Assembly (NCBI GenBank): GCA_025399215.1
Contig: MU621306.1
Location: 1 to 23,226 of the forward strand
From: Globomyces pollinis-pini
Lineage: Eukaryota; Chytridiomycota; Chytridiomycetes; Rhizophydiales; Globomycetaceae
Direction: 5' to 3'
DNA length: 23,226 nucleotides
Shown here: one piece after another, positions 1-12,023 of the stretch
Layout of the letters: the number at the start of each line of letters is the position of its first letter
Position numbering within the stretch: position 1 is the stretch's first letter
Program-made: the position numbers and the translations under genes
The notes under the pieces: model-generated
Told to the model about the DNA's origin: nothing
The model's database searches: none
Seen by the model: only the letters and a program-made list of their open reading frames with translations

Positions 1-26
1 CAAATAAATAGTTGATATTGTATTAG

Positions 27-445
27 GCAGATTGCCAGAGGTTCAATGATGGGAGGTAATTGTCTATAGTGATTCATGAAATGCAGGTGGATTATTGGCA
101 ATCTTCCGAGCCAGTTCAGCATATTCAGCACACGTTAGACATAAAAATGATTGGGTGAATCATCTTGTAGGAGGAGCAGCTTCGGGATTAGTTTTTGGAG
201 CAACCAGTAAATATTATGAATGATTGTTGATTTTCATAGAGGGATCAATGCGTCATGCAGCTTTATACTCTATTCTTTCTGGGACTGTAGGATTTCTGGC
301 TAGCGGAGTATTCTCTCAACATTTTGCCATGGCAGGATTAAGCAAAGAACAGCGCAAAGAACGAGCACCAGGATTCTTTGCTATACCACAACCAGATCCG
401 TTTGCAAAACGAATTGAAGAAATGCTGGCAAGAAAACAACAGTAA
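27..445 (+). CDS. Tim17-family / complex I NDUFA11 (B14.7)-like protein, 5' partial
   Basis: Three exons can be joined: about 27-55, 87-206 and 240-445, with introns of 31 nt (56-86) and 33 nt (207-239). The upstream exon or exons lie before the window. The readable part is a Gly/Ala-rich hydrophobic chain with segments GGGLLAIFRASSAYSAHV, VNHLVGGAASGLVFGATKG and LYSILSGTVGFLASGVF, followed by a soluble tail ending in MLARKQQ. The pattern 'N-H-L-V-G-G-A-A-S-G' before a small-residue helix is typical of the Tim17/22/23 superfamily, and the short size fits NDUFA11, an accessory subunit of the membrane arm of mitochondrial complex I. A Tim17-like translocase relative remains possible. It is convergent with the next gene, 114 bp away. 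The first splice acceptor is uncertain (26/27 or 30/31). Confidence 0.55.
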
Positions 446-559
446 TTAGTTGGAATTACAATTAATAAACAACGAGCACACAGGACTATGTTACAAATTC
501 TGAAGTAACTATAGGTTGAAAAACGGGATAAGACTGATTAAAAAGGATATATTACAAAA

Positions 560-1570
560 TTAGACTCTCAAGTCAGCATTATTAACGTAACTTGAAATAT
601 CAGAAGTCCGATATCGGTTCGTATTTGGTTGTAACGAGTCTGTTGGTATATCAAACTCGCTTTTTCGTGATATATTTGAGGCAAGTCTTGAGTTTCCAGA
701 ACTATTCTGTAAACTCTTTTGAATGGTTTCAGAGAACTGTTCTCGTACCATTTCTCTGGCAGATATATAGCTATTTCTAAGAAATGTGTGAAACGATAAA
801 GCGTATGTGATTGAAGGTAGATATAATCCAACATGGGTGATCCAATCAATATCATGATTTGCTGCTGCTATGATACCGAATATGCTGATTGTCACATTTA
901 ATACAATGATACACACTAGTCTATTCCCATCATACTTTAACAAGATGTCCATGTAGACGCTTTTAGATGACTTTCCAATTCCTTTGCCAATTGCAAATAG
1001 AAATCCAATTGATCCCACTGATATGTATATCATTTCTAGTATATGGCCTATAGCAAGATAGTAAAAAACGGACTAATCGATTAAAGGTGTAACGCTTACC
1101 GGAAAATCAGGATGGATATTATAATCAATATACTTCAAGGTCCAAACGTCGTAAGATACAATTAGAGCATGCCCTATTCCGATACCTTTGAATATCAGAA
1201 CCAGCACTGCTAAGATTATCAATGAAATATATATCCTAGATGTGTTTCCATATACCACTCTGGTACGTATCAACACGATGATGCCTACAGCGCATGTCGC
1301 CAAATAGTCTGAAAGGTAATTCATAAATTGCATGAAGCCAAACCACCATGTTGGTACAGAGTAAGGGCTTGCCAAGAAATCAATAACCACAATTTGAAAG
1401 ACAATAAACATGGCAATGATTAACCAAGACAAAATGGCAACTTTCCATAGAATAGTCTTTGATGCGTCGGACGCTTTCGTAATAAGGAGTGAGGCAGATG
1501 CTATTGATTCACTGATCGCGAGACCTAACAGAAGGGTCGCAGGAGTCAAGAAAGCTGTTGGGGTTCTCAT
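560..1570 (-). CDS. Seven-helix membrane protein, paralogue A of a tandem triplet
   Basis: Exon 1 is 1100-1570 (157 codons), the intron is 1073-1099 (27 nt), and exon 2 is 560-1072; the product is about 327 residues. About seven hydrophobic segments are visible: near the N-terminal FLTPATLLLG, then around LSWLIIAMFIVFQIVVI, FMNYLSDYLATCAVGIIVLI, SLIILAVLVLIFKGIGIG, the segment containing GSIGFLFAIGKG, CIIVLNVTISIFGIIAA, and HVGLYLPSITYALSFHTFL. A polar Ser/Asn-rich tail of roughly 50 residues follows. The start matches paralogues B and C (MR-x-P-x-AFLTP). I do not recognise the family. The topology would fit a receptor-like protein, but no known GPCR motif (DRY, NPxxY) or retinal lysine is evident. 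Same strand as B and C, with 392 bp separating it from B. Confidence 0.8.
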
Positions 1571-1962
1571 TCTCTGTTAATTCGATTCTTTCCGAAACCA
1601 TTTTCCATACCTTTAAATATGATTTAATAGATCAGCCCCCCTTTGGAAGAGCCAACTTAAGGGAGGGTCATATTTAACCTGTATGTGTAACGCGAACTGC
1701 CACCTGATCGCAGGCATGGTCTGATTGAAGCACCTTGTCCAATCATAATTGGACAATTAGTTAATCGAATAAAGCTCTAGACAATTTCGCGCTGCTAGTT
1801 TCATCACATTTCTTTTTCATTCATTGCCGTAAATTAAAACAGCCACAAGGTTTCAATTTATAGAATTACACATAATATTTGGTTGGTGGCAACAGCTTAT
1901 AATTACCGAATAAATAAATCAACCGATGACAAGTGTTTGTGTTTAAAACTAAAACTTTATTT
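1571..1962. other. Intergenic region upstream of paralogue A
   Basis: No coding potential is recognised in these 392 bases. They hold the upstream region of paralogue A (read on the minus strand) and the 3' flank of paralogue B. The only structured element seen is the palindrome at 1735-1756. Confidence 0.6.
1735..1756. promoter_or_regulatory. Palindrome with two inverted CCAAT boxes
   Basis: TTGTCCAAT and ATTGGACAA form perfect 9-base arms around the spacer CATA, so a CCAAT box reads on each strand. It lies about 165 bp upstream of the start of paralogue A. Paralogue C also has two ATTGG pentamers (4472-4476 and 4495-4499) at a similar distance upstream, which read as CCAAT in the direction of transcription. 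CCAAT boxes are bound by the HAP/NF-Y complex in fungi; that this one is functional is inference. Confidence 0.4.
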
Positions 1963-2875
1963 TTACATTGTTGATTGAATTTTACTACCCATTCTTGAAC
2001 TGTTGCTAGACTTGCCATAGTTTTGCAGAGTTTCAGAGAACTGGGATTCCAAGATCTCTTTTGCTGAAATATAACTGATACGTAAAAATGTATTGAATGA
2101 TAGAGCATAGGTCATTGCTGGCAAGTACAAACCAATACGCGTTACATAGTCTATATGAGAATCTATAGCGGCCACGATGGCAAAAATACTTATGAATCCA
2201 TTTAAAAGGATTATAAGAATTAGTCTAATACCATCGTATTTAGTCAAGATGTCCAAGTATAGACTCTTTGTAGATTGTCCTAACCCTTTGCCAATTGCAT
2301 ATAAGAAACCAACAGATCCTATCGTTGCAAATACGGATTCAAAAGAGTGTCCAATTGCCAGGTAATAGAATACATACTAAATGATTAGATCAATAGAAAT
2401 ATACCGAAAAATTTGGATTCTTATTATAATCAATGATTTTAAGCGTCATAACATCATATGACACCAAAATGGCATAGAAGATACCAATTCCTTTGGTAAG
2501 CAAGAGCAAGAATCCAAACAACACCATTATAATATACATCTTTGACCTCTTTCCATAAAATACCCGCATTCGTAATAATAAAATGACTGAAACGGCAATC
2601 GTTGCTAGTATGTCCATCAAATAATTCATCATTTGAATAAAGCCTATCCACCAATTAGGAACAATGTATGGACTGGCAAGGTAGTCGATTACAATGACTT
2701 GAAAGATAAGAAAGACTGAAATAAAGCACCAAGACACTGCTGCTGTTCTCCAGATGAGTGTCTTGGATGCACTACTTCCTTTCATTAGCAATAAACTAAA
2801 TGATGCAATTTGTTCGGATAATCCGATACCAAGTAACAGAGTCGAAGGGGTCAAAAAGGCCTCTGGATTTCTCAT
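1963..2875 (-). CDS. Seven-helix membrane protein, paralogue B
   Basis: Exon 1 is 2405-2875 (157 codons), the intron is 2377-2404 (28 nt), and exon 2 is 1963-2376; the product is about 294 residues. The layout matches paralogue A: start MRNPEAFLTPSTLLLG, a central ASPY-x-VP-x-WW-x-GF block leading into MNYLMDILATIAV, then KGIGI, FYYLAIGH, GSVGFLYAIGKGLG, KYDG and VGLYLPAMTYALSF. The C-terminal tail is shorter than in A or C and ends soon after the last helix. The intron sits after codon 157, phase 0, exactly as in the other two genes. Family not recognised. Confidence 0.8.
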
Positions 2876-3361
2876 ATTGTGTAAACTTAGTTTAATTTAC
2901 GATTTAATTAGCCTCAATCAGGTTGAAACTGACGCCAACTCCTTTTTCACAGCCGAACCCAACTCATTAAGGATCAGATCTAATGCATATCAGAAGCGTG
3001 ATATCGATGCTTACTACTTTCGGCACACCAACTCGTCTAGATACAGATCTATACCATATTTTACGGCTACTTCATAATAATATCAATTGTTTTGGCAAAA
3101 GTCATTTTATCGTTTATTGTCCTTATTACATACTATCATAAATAGGTATCTCTATTTCCAACAATTACATTACATCACAAGCGGGACGAGGCAAGTTTTT
3201 AAATGAGCGGTGGCGTTTGTGGTGACAAAGTGATGTCCAAATTGATAAATAACATGTTCAAAATTCAAAATGTAAATAAGGATACAAATACCATTAATCT
3301 ATAATCAATTTATTACAAAGGTTTGAAAATTTTAAGGGACAGTGTTCAAAATACAGCAGAT
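2876..3361. other. Intergenic region between paralogues B and C
   Basis: These 486 bases contain no credible gene. Read on the minus strand, a short stretch near 2975-3000 resembles the 3' coding end of paralogue A (about 17 of 20 bases around cttctgatat). That could be a scrap of a lost fourth copy but is too short to claim. The rest is AT-rich promoter and 3' flank. Confidence 0.5.
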
Positions 3362-4333
3362 TTAAGGTTTGATGTACTGAGACACTGGATTTGTTTTATA
3401 TCCAACGCTGTTTCCACTGGGGCCATTCGCCGCCGAATCTTGTTTAGTCAAGCTGTTGGACAGATTCGAATTCTTGTTCTGCGAAAACGTGTCATTATAT
3501 TGATCTTCCACCATTTCTTTAGCAGTAATATAACTATTTCGAAGGAAAGTATGGAATGATAAAGCATATGTAATTGAAGGTAAATAAAGTCCTACATGAA
3601 CCACCCAATTAATTTCGTTGTCAACAGCAGCAATTAGGCCAAACACACTTATCATGACATTCAAGACAATGATCATAATCAATCTTACTCCATCATATTT
3701 CATTAGAATCTCCATGTACAATGAATCAGCTGATTTTCCTAAGCCTTTACCAATTGCGAATAAGAAGCCCAATGACCCAAGGGTGAAAAAAATGGCTTCA
3801 ATTATGTGTGCAATGGCGAGATAAGAAAAAATATACTAATGGTCAGTAACAATAATACTTACAGGAAATGATGGGTGATCAGTATAATTCAAATAAGTCA
3901 AATTCATGATGGACAATGACACCGTGATCCCATAATAAATCCCAATTCCTTTGAAAAGCAACAGCAAGAAAGAGAGAACAATCATAGTAATAAACGCTTT
4001 TGACCGAGTCCCATAAAATACTCGCATTCGGATCATCAAAATGATTCCCACAGCAACGGTTGCGAAATAGTCTAGTAAATAATTCATCATGTGCATAAAA
4101 CCAATCCACCAATCAGGCACCACATAGGGACTACTAAGAAAATCGAGGATAATGATTTGAAAGATCAGGAAAATAGAAACAATGAACCAACAAATTACGG
4201 ACACTCTCCAAATGTTAGTGTTTGAAGCATTAATCCATTTAGATATAATCAAATTGAGAGACGATACATTTTCTGAAATGGCCAGTCCTAGTAACAAGGT
4301 TGCAGGAGTTAAAAATGCTGTTGGACTTCTCAT
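3362..4333 (-). CDS. Seven-helix membrane protein, paralogue C
   Basis: Exon 1 is 3863-4333 (157 codons from the second in-frame Met, chosen because MRSPTAFLTP then aligns with A and B), the intron is 3836-3862 (27 nt), and exon 2 is 3362-3835; about 314 residues. The hydrophobic profile and conserved blocks match A and B (ASPYVVPDWWIGFMHMMNYL, FKGIGIYYG, SYLAIAH, LGFLFAIGKGLGKS, LMKYDG, HVGLYLPSITYALSFHTFL). The tail is polar, Asn/Ser-rich and about 50 residues long. The ATG two codons further upstream (4339) is an alternative start. Function unknown. Confidence 0.8.
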
Positions 4334-4623
4334 ATTCAAAGTGAAGTTTAACTAGGGATCTGGGTTAATTTTCATTGAGGCTTTTCGTGAAAATGAATCA
4401 CATTTCGTGGCTTCAGTGTCATGTCTTAAGACAAGGGTGGCAAAGTGTCTTTGGTGGACCCGTAAATCCGTATTGGATCCAGAAAAAAATATCCATTGGA
4501 TTTATTCTGGTACATTTCTAAAAATGATGTACACGCATATGAGAATTATAAACAATTTATTAAACGTAATCGTTCTTCAATAAATTAACACCAATAACTG
4601 TTGTGTGGAAAAATCGACCAAAT

Positions 4624-6549
4624 TCAAGCCATGCCATTTAGAGAGCTGATCACGTCCAATAATTCTTCTTCACATTCAAAATCAACCACAGACTCCTGAG
4701 AGAGGTTTACTCCAGACCCTAAATTTTAGTGTTGTAATAGTTATACATTTTAATGGTGATGACTCAATTTCAGACACAACATCCATTAAAGACTTTATCA
4801 TTGATGTATCATTTGCAAAAAGGATACTGGAATCTTTAGGTATCATTGACACATTCAATGATGCGCTCGGATTAGCTTTAATATGTGATGAGTCTGGGGT
4901 AAGTATTCCAGGATTCGGTATATTTTTCAGAGGATTAGTTGAATTAGACACATCTGAAACGCAACCAGGACAAACCCATGATATACTTTGACTACTACAT
5001 GTTGGACAAGTACAAGAGAAGTCTGACGTACTGACAGGTTCCATTACCTTAACGGGACTTGAAGGTGTAGGAATATGACGATGAACGTGGTTATAAGAGA
5101 TAGAAGTTGATTGGTTGTGGCCCTTGTGCTGGTTAATGGTATGTGAATCAGTTCTAGGAACAGTCTTCTTCTTTCTTTGTCGTATATTTTCTAAATTGGT
5201 ATCTGCCTGGCTATAGAGTAATGCAGGTTCAGGCGCAGTATCATGCAATTCACTTCGCATCAATTTATCACTAGCTGAGTTGTTAAAACTATTGATTTTT
5301 TCTATAATTGAATTTCTAAACGAGTTTTGTGTCGATCTATCAAATCGAATTGGCTGATCCTCGCCAATCTTTTTTGATAATAACCGTGATTTCATTTCAT
5401 TTTGAATTTTAACCGGAGATGTAGATCTATGATGAACTGTTTTTAACTCTGTTGTGGATGTATTCATATCCTTTCTTTTTGGCTTATTCAGGTCATCAAT
5501 ATACCTTTGAGGTACATCATCGAACGATCTTAAGTTATGAAGTTTCTTTTTCTTTTCGATTGTATTTTTGTCTTTGTGTTTGGTGCTTTTGATGAACGGT
5601 TCAAAATGTGAAAAACTAGTGGTAGAATCATCTGATTCATCTACCGCGTTATCTTTAATAATATTATGTAAGCTTGAGTAATCCTCTGAATCTAAATTAG
5701 ATTCGTAGCGGACTCGCTTGCCCTTAAGAAGTTTCTTCAGTAACGATTCTAAATTAGTAGTCGTAACAGGCTCGGATTTTGAAATATCAAGAGATGAAGA
5801 AATGTCATCCGAAAGTGATACTGTATTTCCTTTTTCCGACTTTCGTTCAGGAACTAAGTTTGGCTGATTCTGCTTATTCATTGAAACGTTATCATGCTGT
5901 TCGGTCGTTTTAACGGGTAATTTGAATTCACCATTCGATAAATTCTGTATTTTATCAGTTAATTTAGAAATCTCCGCCTTCTGTAAGATGAAGCAAACAA
6001 ACCTGAATAACGTTTAATTTTTGCTCCCAAGCAACCACTTCAGACGGTTTTGACTCATTAGTAGCAGGAGCTGATTTAAGACTTGACTCATAGGAGGTTA
6101 GCTTTAAAAGCAGTTGTTGAATTTCAAATTCCTTTTGTTGTAATTTAGCCTTTGACTCTTCAAGTAACAACTTTGAAGCTACAATTAATAGATTCACAAT
6201 TACTAGTTTCTGATTGAATCCATTTAGTTTTCTCTTGCATTAGTATGTTTAGTTGATCGTTCAGCGTTTGTTTTTGTTGTGAGATTTCATTGATCGATGC
6301 TTCCAAATGCTTACGTTGAGTTTCGGATATAGCCAAACATTGAACTAATTGAGTTAATTTTTGTCGGTCTGCTATCCGGATAGTATTCATAGTGGATGGT
6401 TGCCTTACTTTTGATTGATTATACGATGACTTTTGTATTATTGAAGGGTTAGTTATTGGTCGATATCCTTGCTGTTTTTGATAATATTCGGTTGTTTTTG
6501 GTGTAAAGTCTTTAGGAATATCTTTCCATTGCGGGATTCTCTCCATCAA
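4624..6549 (-). CDS. Coiled-coil protein with C-terminal Cys cluster, unknown function
   Basis: Four exons join in frame: 6204-6549, 6003-6178, 4747-5980 and 4624-4718, with introns of 25, 22 and 28 nt; about 616 residues. The last exon was found by extending past the apparent stop of exon 3: splicing at 4719-4746 restores an acidic tail ending LLDVISSLNGMA. Residues ~60-170 form a heptad-like coiled coil (ADRQKLTQLVQCLAISETQR and the KLLLEESKAKLQQKEFEIQQ stretch). The middle is low-complexity, Ser/Thr/Asn/Lys-rich and probably disordered. Near the C-terminus is a Cys cluster, CTCPTC followed about 9 residues later by CPGC, a plausible zinc site. The protein could be a cytoskeletal, centrosomal or adaptor protein, but I do not recognise it. 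Confidence 0.75.
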
Positions 6550-6730
6550 TCAAAAAAACACGCTTTGGAAAACAATTAGCTCTCATTTCACAGACAACTA
6601 CAGCTGAAATCCACCAAAATATTTGCAATCAATAATTTACTCTCGAATGTGGGAATATAAAGTTCAGAATGTGATGAATGATCAGATTAAAGGTTCTGTA
6701 GAGTTATATTAAGTTGAAAGTTCATCGAAT

Positions 6731-7318
6731 TTAAGTATTGAGAGTCTTCACGAATTTCATAATATTCAGATCAAACAGTTCTGCACGAATAGGCATATCT
6801 GGTTGATAAAAAGGGTTCTTCATTGCAAAATCAGAATATATTTCGTATAGCTTCAAACAAGATATTTCATGGGTTTGGAATCCAGTGTCGGTAATGATTA
6901 TAAATTTCAAACCTGAATGGTTAAATGAAATGAATTACCTTAAAGTTAATGAACAAAGACCAACCAGTTACACTCTGGAAACAATAAATATTTAAATTAT
7001 CTGATTCCAGTAATTCAATTCCAGATGAGTTTGGAATGGGGGAAAGTTGAGCAGTAATTGCATGAATTCTACGATATCAAAACTATTTCAGTCAAAATAC
7101 CCATGGAACATCCCAGCCAGTACCAAATATTCATTACTATAATTAAGTGATAATGCTGATCAAACCTATAAATGATGAGATTGGTAAAGATGGGAACCTG
7201 GACAGTTTGTTGATTCCAGTTCCAAAGTCTTTATGATAAATCAAACCTCCAGACTGAATAAATTAGACTCTTTTATCGTAGGTTATACCTTGCTGATGAT
7301 CATCAATGCATGCAACAT
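6731..7318 (-). CDS. TRAPPC4: TRAPP complex subunit 4 (TRAPPC4/Trs23)
   Basis: Five short exons: 7289-7318, 7198-7253, 7101-7136, 6965-7068 and 6731-6912. Single introns are 35 nt (7254-7288) and 32 nt (7069-7100); two other gaps are 61 and 52 nt (listed separately). The product is 135 residues and collinear with TRAPPC4: MIISKSGGLIYHKDFGTG (longin-like N-terminus), NEYLVLAGMFHG, ITAQLSPIPNSSGIELLESD, IYCFQSVTG, LKFIIITDTG, LYEIYSDFAMKNPFYQPDMP and IRAELFDLN. The PDZ-like insertion of animal TRAPPC4 is absent, as in plant homologues of about 140 residues. The subunit belongs to the core of TRAPP, the Ypt1/Rab1 exchange factor at ER-Golgi membranes, which also acts in autophagy. No single exon exceeds 61 codons, so an intronless search misses this gene. 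Confidence 0.88.
6913..6964 (-). other. Composite intron: two abutting 26-nt introns
   Basis: The 52-nt gap between TRAPPC4 exons 4 and 5 (ACT-G / GT-TTG-AAA) splits exactly into gttggt...tttaag (6939-6964) and gtaatt...attcag (6913-6938). Each is 26 nt, with GT...AG ends and its own TTAAC motif about 7-9 nt before the AG. There is no exon base between them. Removing only the upstream unit leaves an in-frame stop, so both must go for the conserved frame. Confidence 0.65.
7137..7197 (-). other. Composite intron: abutting 32-nt and 29-nt introns
   Basis: The 61-nt gap between TRAPPC4 exons 2 and 3 (TCC-AG / T-AAT-GAA) splits into gttccc...ttatag (7166-7197) and gtttga...ttatag (7137-7165), again with no exon base between. 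Both halves end in TTATAG. The second has a TTAAT branch-like motif; the first has only a weak one. Removing only the upstream half puts the following exon out of frame. Confidence 0.55.
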
Positions 7319-7479
7319 CTTGTATGAAAATTGAGTAAAAACAAGAAAGAAATACAGGAATGTCAATCGAGAGTACTTCAAAAATCAAAGAAATTTCTTA
7401 AATTATGAATTTGTATATGTTATGGTAGCGACATTGTTCAAGTCATTTAACTCAACGTGTTCAATTCTTTGCCTTAAAA
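7319..7479. promoter_or_regulatory. Shared divergent promoter of TRAPPC4 and ATG15
   Basis: Only 161 bp separate the ATG of TRAPPC4 (minus strand) from the ATG of ATG15 (plus strand), so the two genes must draw on the same region. It is AT-rich, with T-rich runs toward TRAPPC4. No specific factor site is called. Confidence 0.55.
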
Positions 7480-8901
7480 ATGCTATTCCATCAACTCATT
7501 TGGATTTTAACAGGATGCTGGGCAGCAACTCATACCAGATTTAGACTAGTCAGGAAATTAAAAGCTGTCTCTTCTGATCATCAAATTGGACTCTTCCATC
7601 AACCATTCATGTCTATTGCAGACACTGGTGCCGGATGGACTGATTTCATTGAATCCGTTCCTATATCCCAAATACGTAAAACTAAACCATTAGTGATGCA
7701 GGTGCGAACTTTATCGGACTTAATTATAAGGTTCCTTCAAACTCCTTCTTGGCCACCGAAACGTCCATGCCCAACCATAAAGACCCAAAATCAGTTCTGG
7801 CTTTGGCACAGATTACTCAAGATTCATACTTTGAACAAAATGACCCACAATGGATTGCAGTTCCAGGATGGAATGTCGTATGATATTCTAAAGTAACAGT
7901 AGACATCTGGCTTTGGTTTTGATTCAGGTGCAATTAGAGGATATGTTTTTGAAAATGATCTAGAAGATACGCTGATCATAGTTATTAAGGGTACTTCATT
8001 AGCGACACCCATTGGGTCAGGCCCTACAGCCGCTATGGACAAACTTAATGATAATATGATGTTCTCTTGTTGCTGTGCAAAAACGGGATGGTAATAGTAA
8101 TCACTTTAAGAATGGTAGGTCTTGGAATAAGATGTGTGATTGTCCACAGGCCGGAAATACATGTTCCAAAAGCTGTTTACTGCGTGCTTCCAACTTTGAT
8201 GGCAGTTACTACAACTTAGCACAAGTATCAAAGTGAAATCACTCATTTTTAGACGATCTATCTTGCTGTAAAAGAGTGGTTCCCAAAGCATACAGATATT
8301 TGGATGACTGGTCACTCCCTGGTAATATAGTTTCAGGACGCTAATCCAAACCCTTAGGGTGGAGCACTTGCTTCTTTGGTAGCTTTAACCAACAATCTAC
8401 CGGCTTTTGCATATGAATCTCCAGGTATTTGGATTCAATCTTACATGTGTGACTAGGAGAACTTATGTATGCAGAAAGGCTTGGATTACTACCAGCAGGA
8501 TCTAGAACTGATATGAACGCATTTTTATCATCATTGCCCATCTTTCATTTTGGAAATACTGGCGATCCAATATTTTTGGGACAATGTTTTGGACCATCAT
8601 CATCATGCTATGTAACCTCATCTTCTCGATAACAACTAGTGGTTCTCGTACATTCTAGAGTCACACTGTCATGTGGGTTCGGAATGTAATGGCGTTTTGT
8701 ATTTGACCTTTAGGTATCTATGGGAGTGATATAGACGACTATGGAAAAACAGTTTTCCAAAATATTTTTCAAAGTGTTCGGTACCATCAAATAAGTTATG
8801 TGATAGACAATTATCTGAAACCTGCTGTAACTGTGCCTAAATGTAGATATACTGCAGATTGCCTTTCAACAGAATGTCCAACTTGGAAAATGGTCGATTG
8901 A
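7480..8901 (+). CDS. ATG15: Autophagic phospholipase/lipase Atg15
   Basis: Nine exons: 7480-7675, 7702-7877, 7903-8090, 8119-8224, 8253-8321, 8358-8424, 8457-8611, 8640-8685 and 8714-8901. The eight introns are 26, 25, 28, 28, 36, 32, 28 and 28 nt, and the product is 396 residues. Family blocks in order: hydrophobic signal MLFHQLIWILTGCWAA; GAIRGYVF and IKGTS; the Atg15 signature DKLNDNMMFSCCC; Cys-rich MCDCPQAGNTCSKSC; the lipase motif GHSLGGALASL with nucleophile Ser244 (an intron splits the motif after Leu245); ESPGELMYAERLGLLPAG; GDPIF with Asp304; SSSCYWFSYILESHCHVGSEC; and a C-terminal His359 in YHQISYVID. The Ser/Asp/His triad is complete. Atg15 degrades the membranes of autophagic bodies and MVB vesicles in the vacuole lumen. 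Unlike yeast Atg15, the N-terminus looks like a plain signal or anchor without a long cytosolic leader. Confidence 0.92.
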
Positions 8902-9093
8902 CTGATCAAAACATATTCTTTCCATCTGCTTATATTTCTTTTCTAAATATATCAAAGTTTCTTATCACTACCGTAAGTCTTGATTTTGTGACAGGAATTA
9001 CTAGTCACATGCCCAATCCAGTTTATATTTGTACAACATAAACATAAAACCACAAACAAAATACGAAAGGAAGACAATAATCTTTTGATATAT

Positions 9094-9597
9094 ATGAGTG
9101 AATTAGACCAAACGTCTCTTAAATGGGTGGACTTTGAGCTACAGCGTGAAGCAAATCGGATTAGGGAATCAGCACTCAAACCAATTATTATTCCAGTTAA
9201 AAGGTGTGAGATTTTACCAGGAAATGTCAATCTACTAGAGGTTTGCGTTTTTATTATATTTAACGTATTAATTGTCTAGATAAAAACAAACCTTGATGTC
9301 AGTATTATAAAGGAGATTGTCGTTTCTGACCCCAAAATTTATCCAAACAAGTCTGATACACTTTCTGTTACTGTACATTTTGATATCTTACAATAGGTCT
9401 TGATGATGGGCACTGCCCCTGAACAGCCATATTTATGTACTTACATTTTTCGAGCAAAGATTGATAGATCAATGAATTATGATTCTCAACTAAAGGATTG
9501 GATTATAGTCAATTCTCAAGGGAAACAGAAAAGACACACAATTCGTAAGAATCCTGGGCCAGCAATTAGATTGCGAAAGATTAATGTTGAACGTTAA
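9094..9597 (+). CDS. Small conserved-looking protein of unknown function
   Basis: Three exons join in frame, with introns of 39 nt (gtttgc...tctag, ending before ATAAAAACAAACC) and 24 nt (gtacat...aatag, just before GTCTTGATG); about 147 residues. It starts MSELDQTSLKWVDFELQRE and ends IRLRKINVER. A central part alternates hydrophobic residues (DVSIIKEIVVSDPKIYP, then TLSVTVLMMGTAPEQPYLC), suggesting a small beta-rich domain. There is no signal peptide, membrane segment or motif I can name. It ends 70 bp from the convergent PRP43 stop. It could be a small complex subunit, but the sequence does not show that. Confidence 0.65.
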
Positions 9598-9667
9598 TAA
9601 AGAGTTATGGAATCATATGCATCTGGACGTGTAGCTGTTGTTTATTAAATTGTATTGGGGTGGTGAA

Positions 9668-11952
<2,285 letters not shown>

Positions 11953-12023
11953 CAGAATGAAATAAAAAAAATAAAAAAAATTGAAATCCAGACAAGTCAA
12001 TGCAATTGGAGTTTTTATTCAAC

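Noticed and set aside
224..239. An ATG-like start for the first gene within 224-239
   Set aside because: These bases belong to the 33-nt intron 207-239; homology continues into the upstream exon 87-206.
560..1033. AIGKGIGKS in the seven-helix paralogues resembles a Walker A loop
   Set aside because: It lies at the end of a membrane helix, varies to AIGKGLGQS in paralogue B, and has no Walker B partner.
2940..3080. Short similarity to the 3' coding end of paralogue A, suggesting a fourth seven-helix gene remnant
   Set aside because: Only about 20 bases align convincingly and no membrane segment can be read, so it may be chance in AT-rich DNA.
8973..8994. An intron-like stretch (gtaagt...gacag, 22 nt) between ATG15 and the next gene
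   Set aside because: It is not flanked by an open frame joining either neighbour; at most a UTR intron, which sequence alone cannot show.
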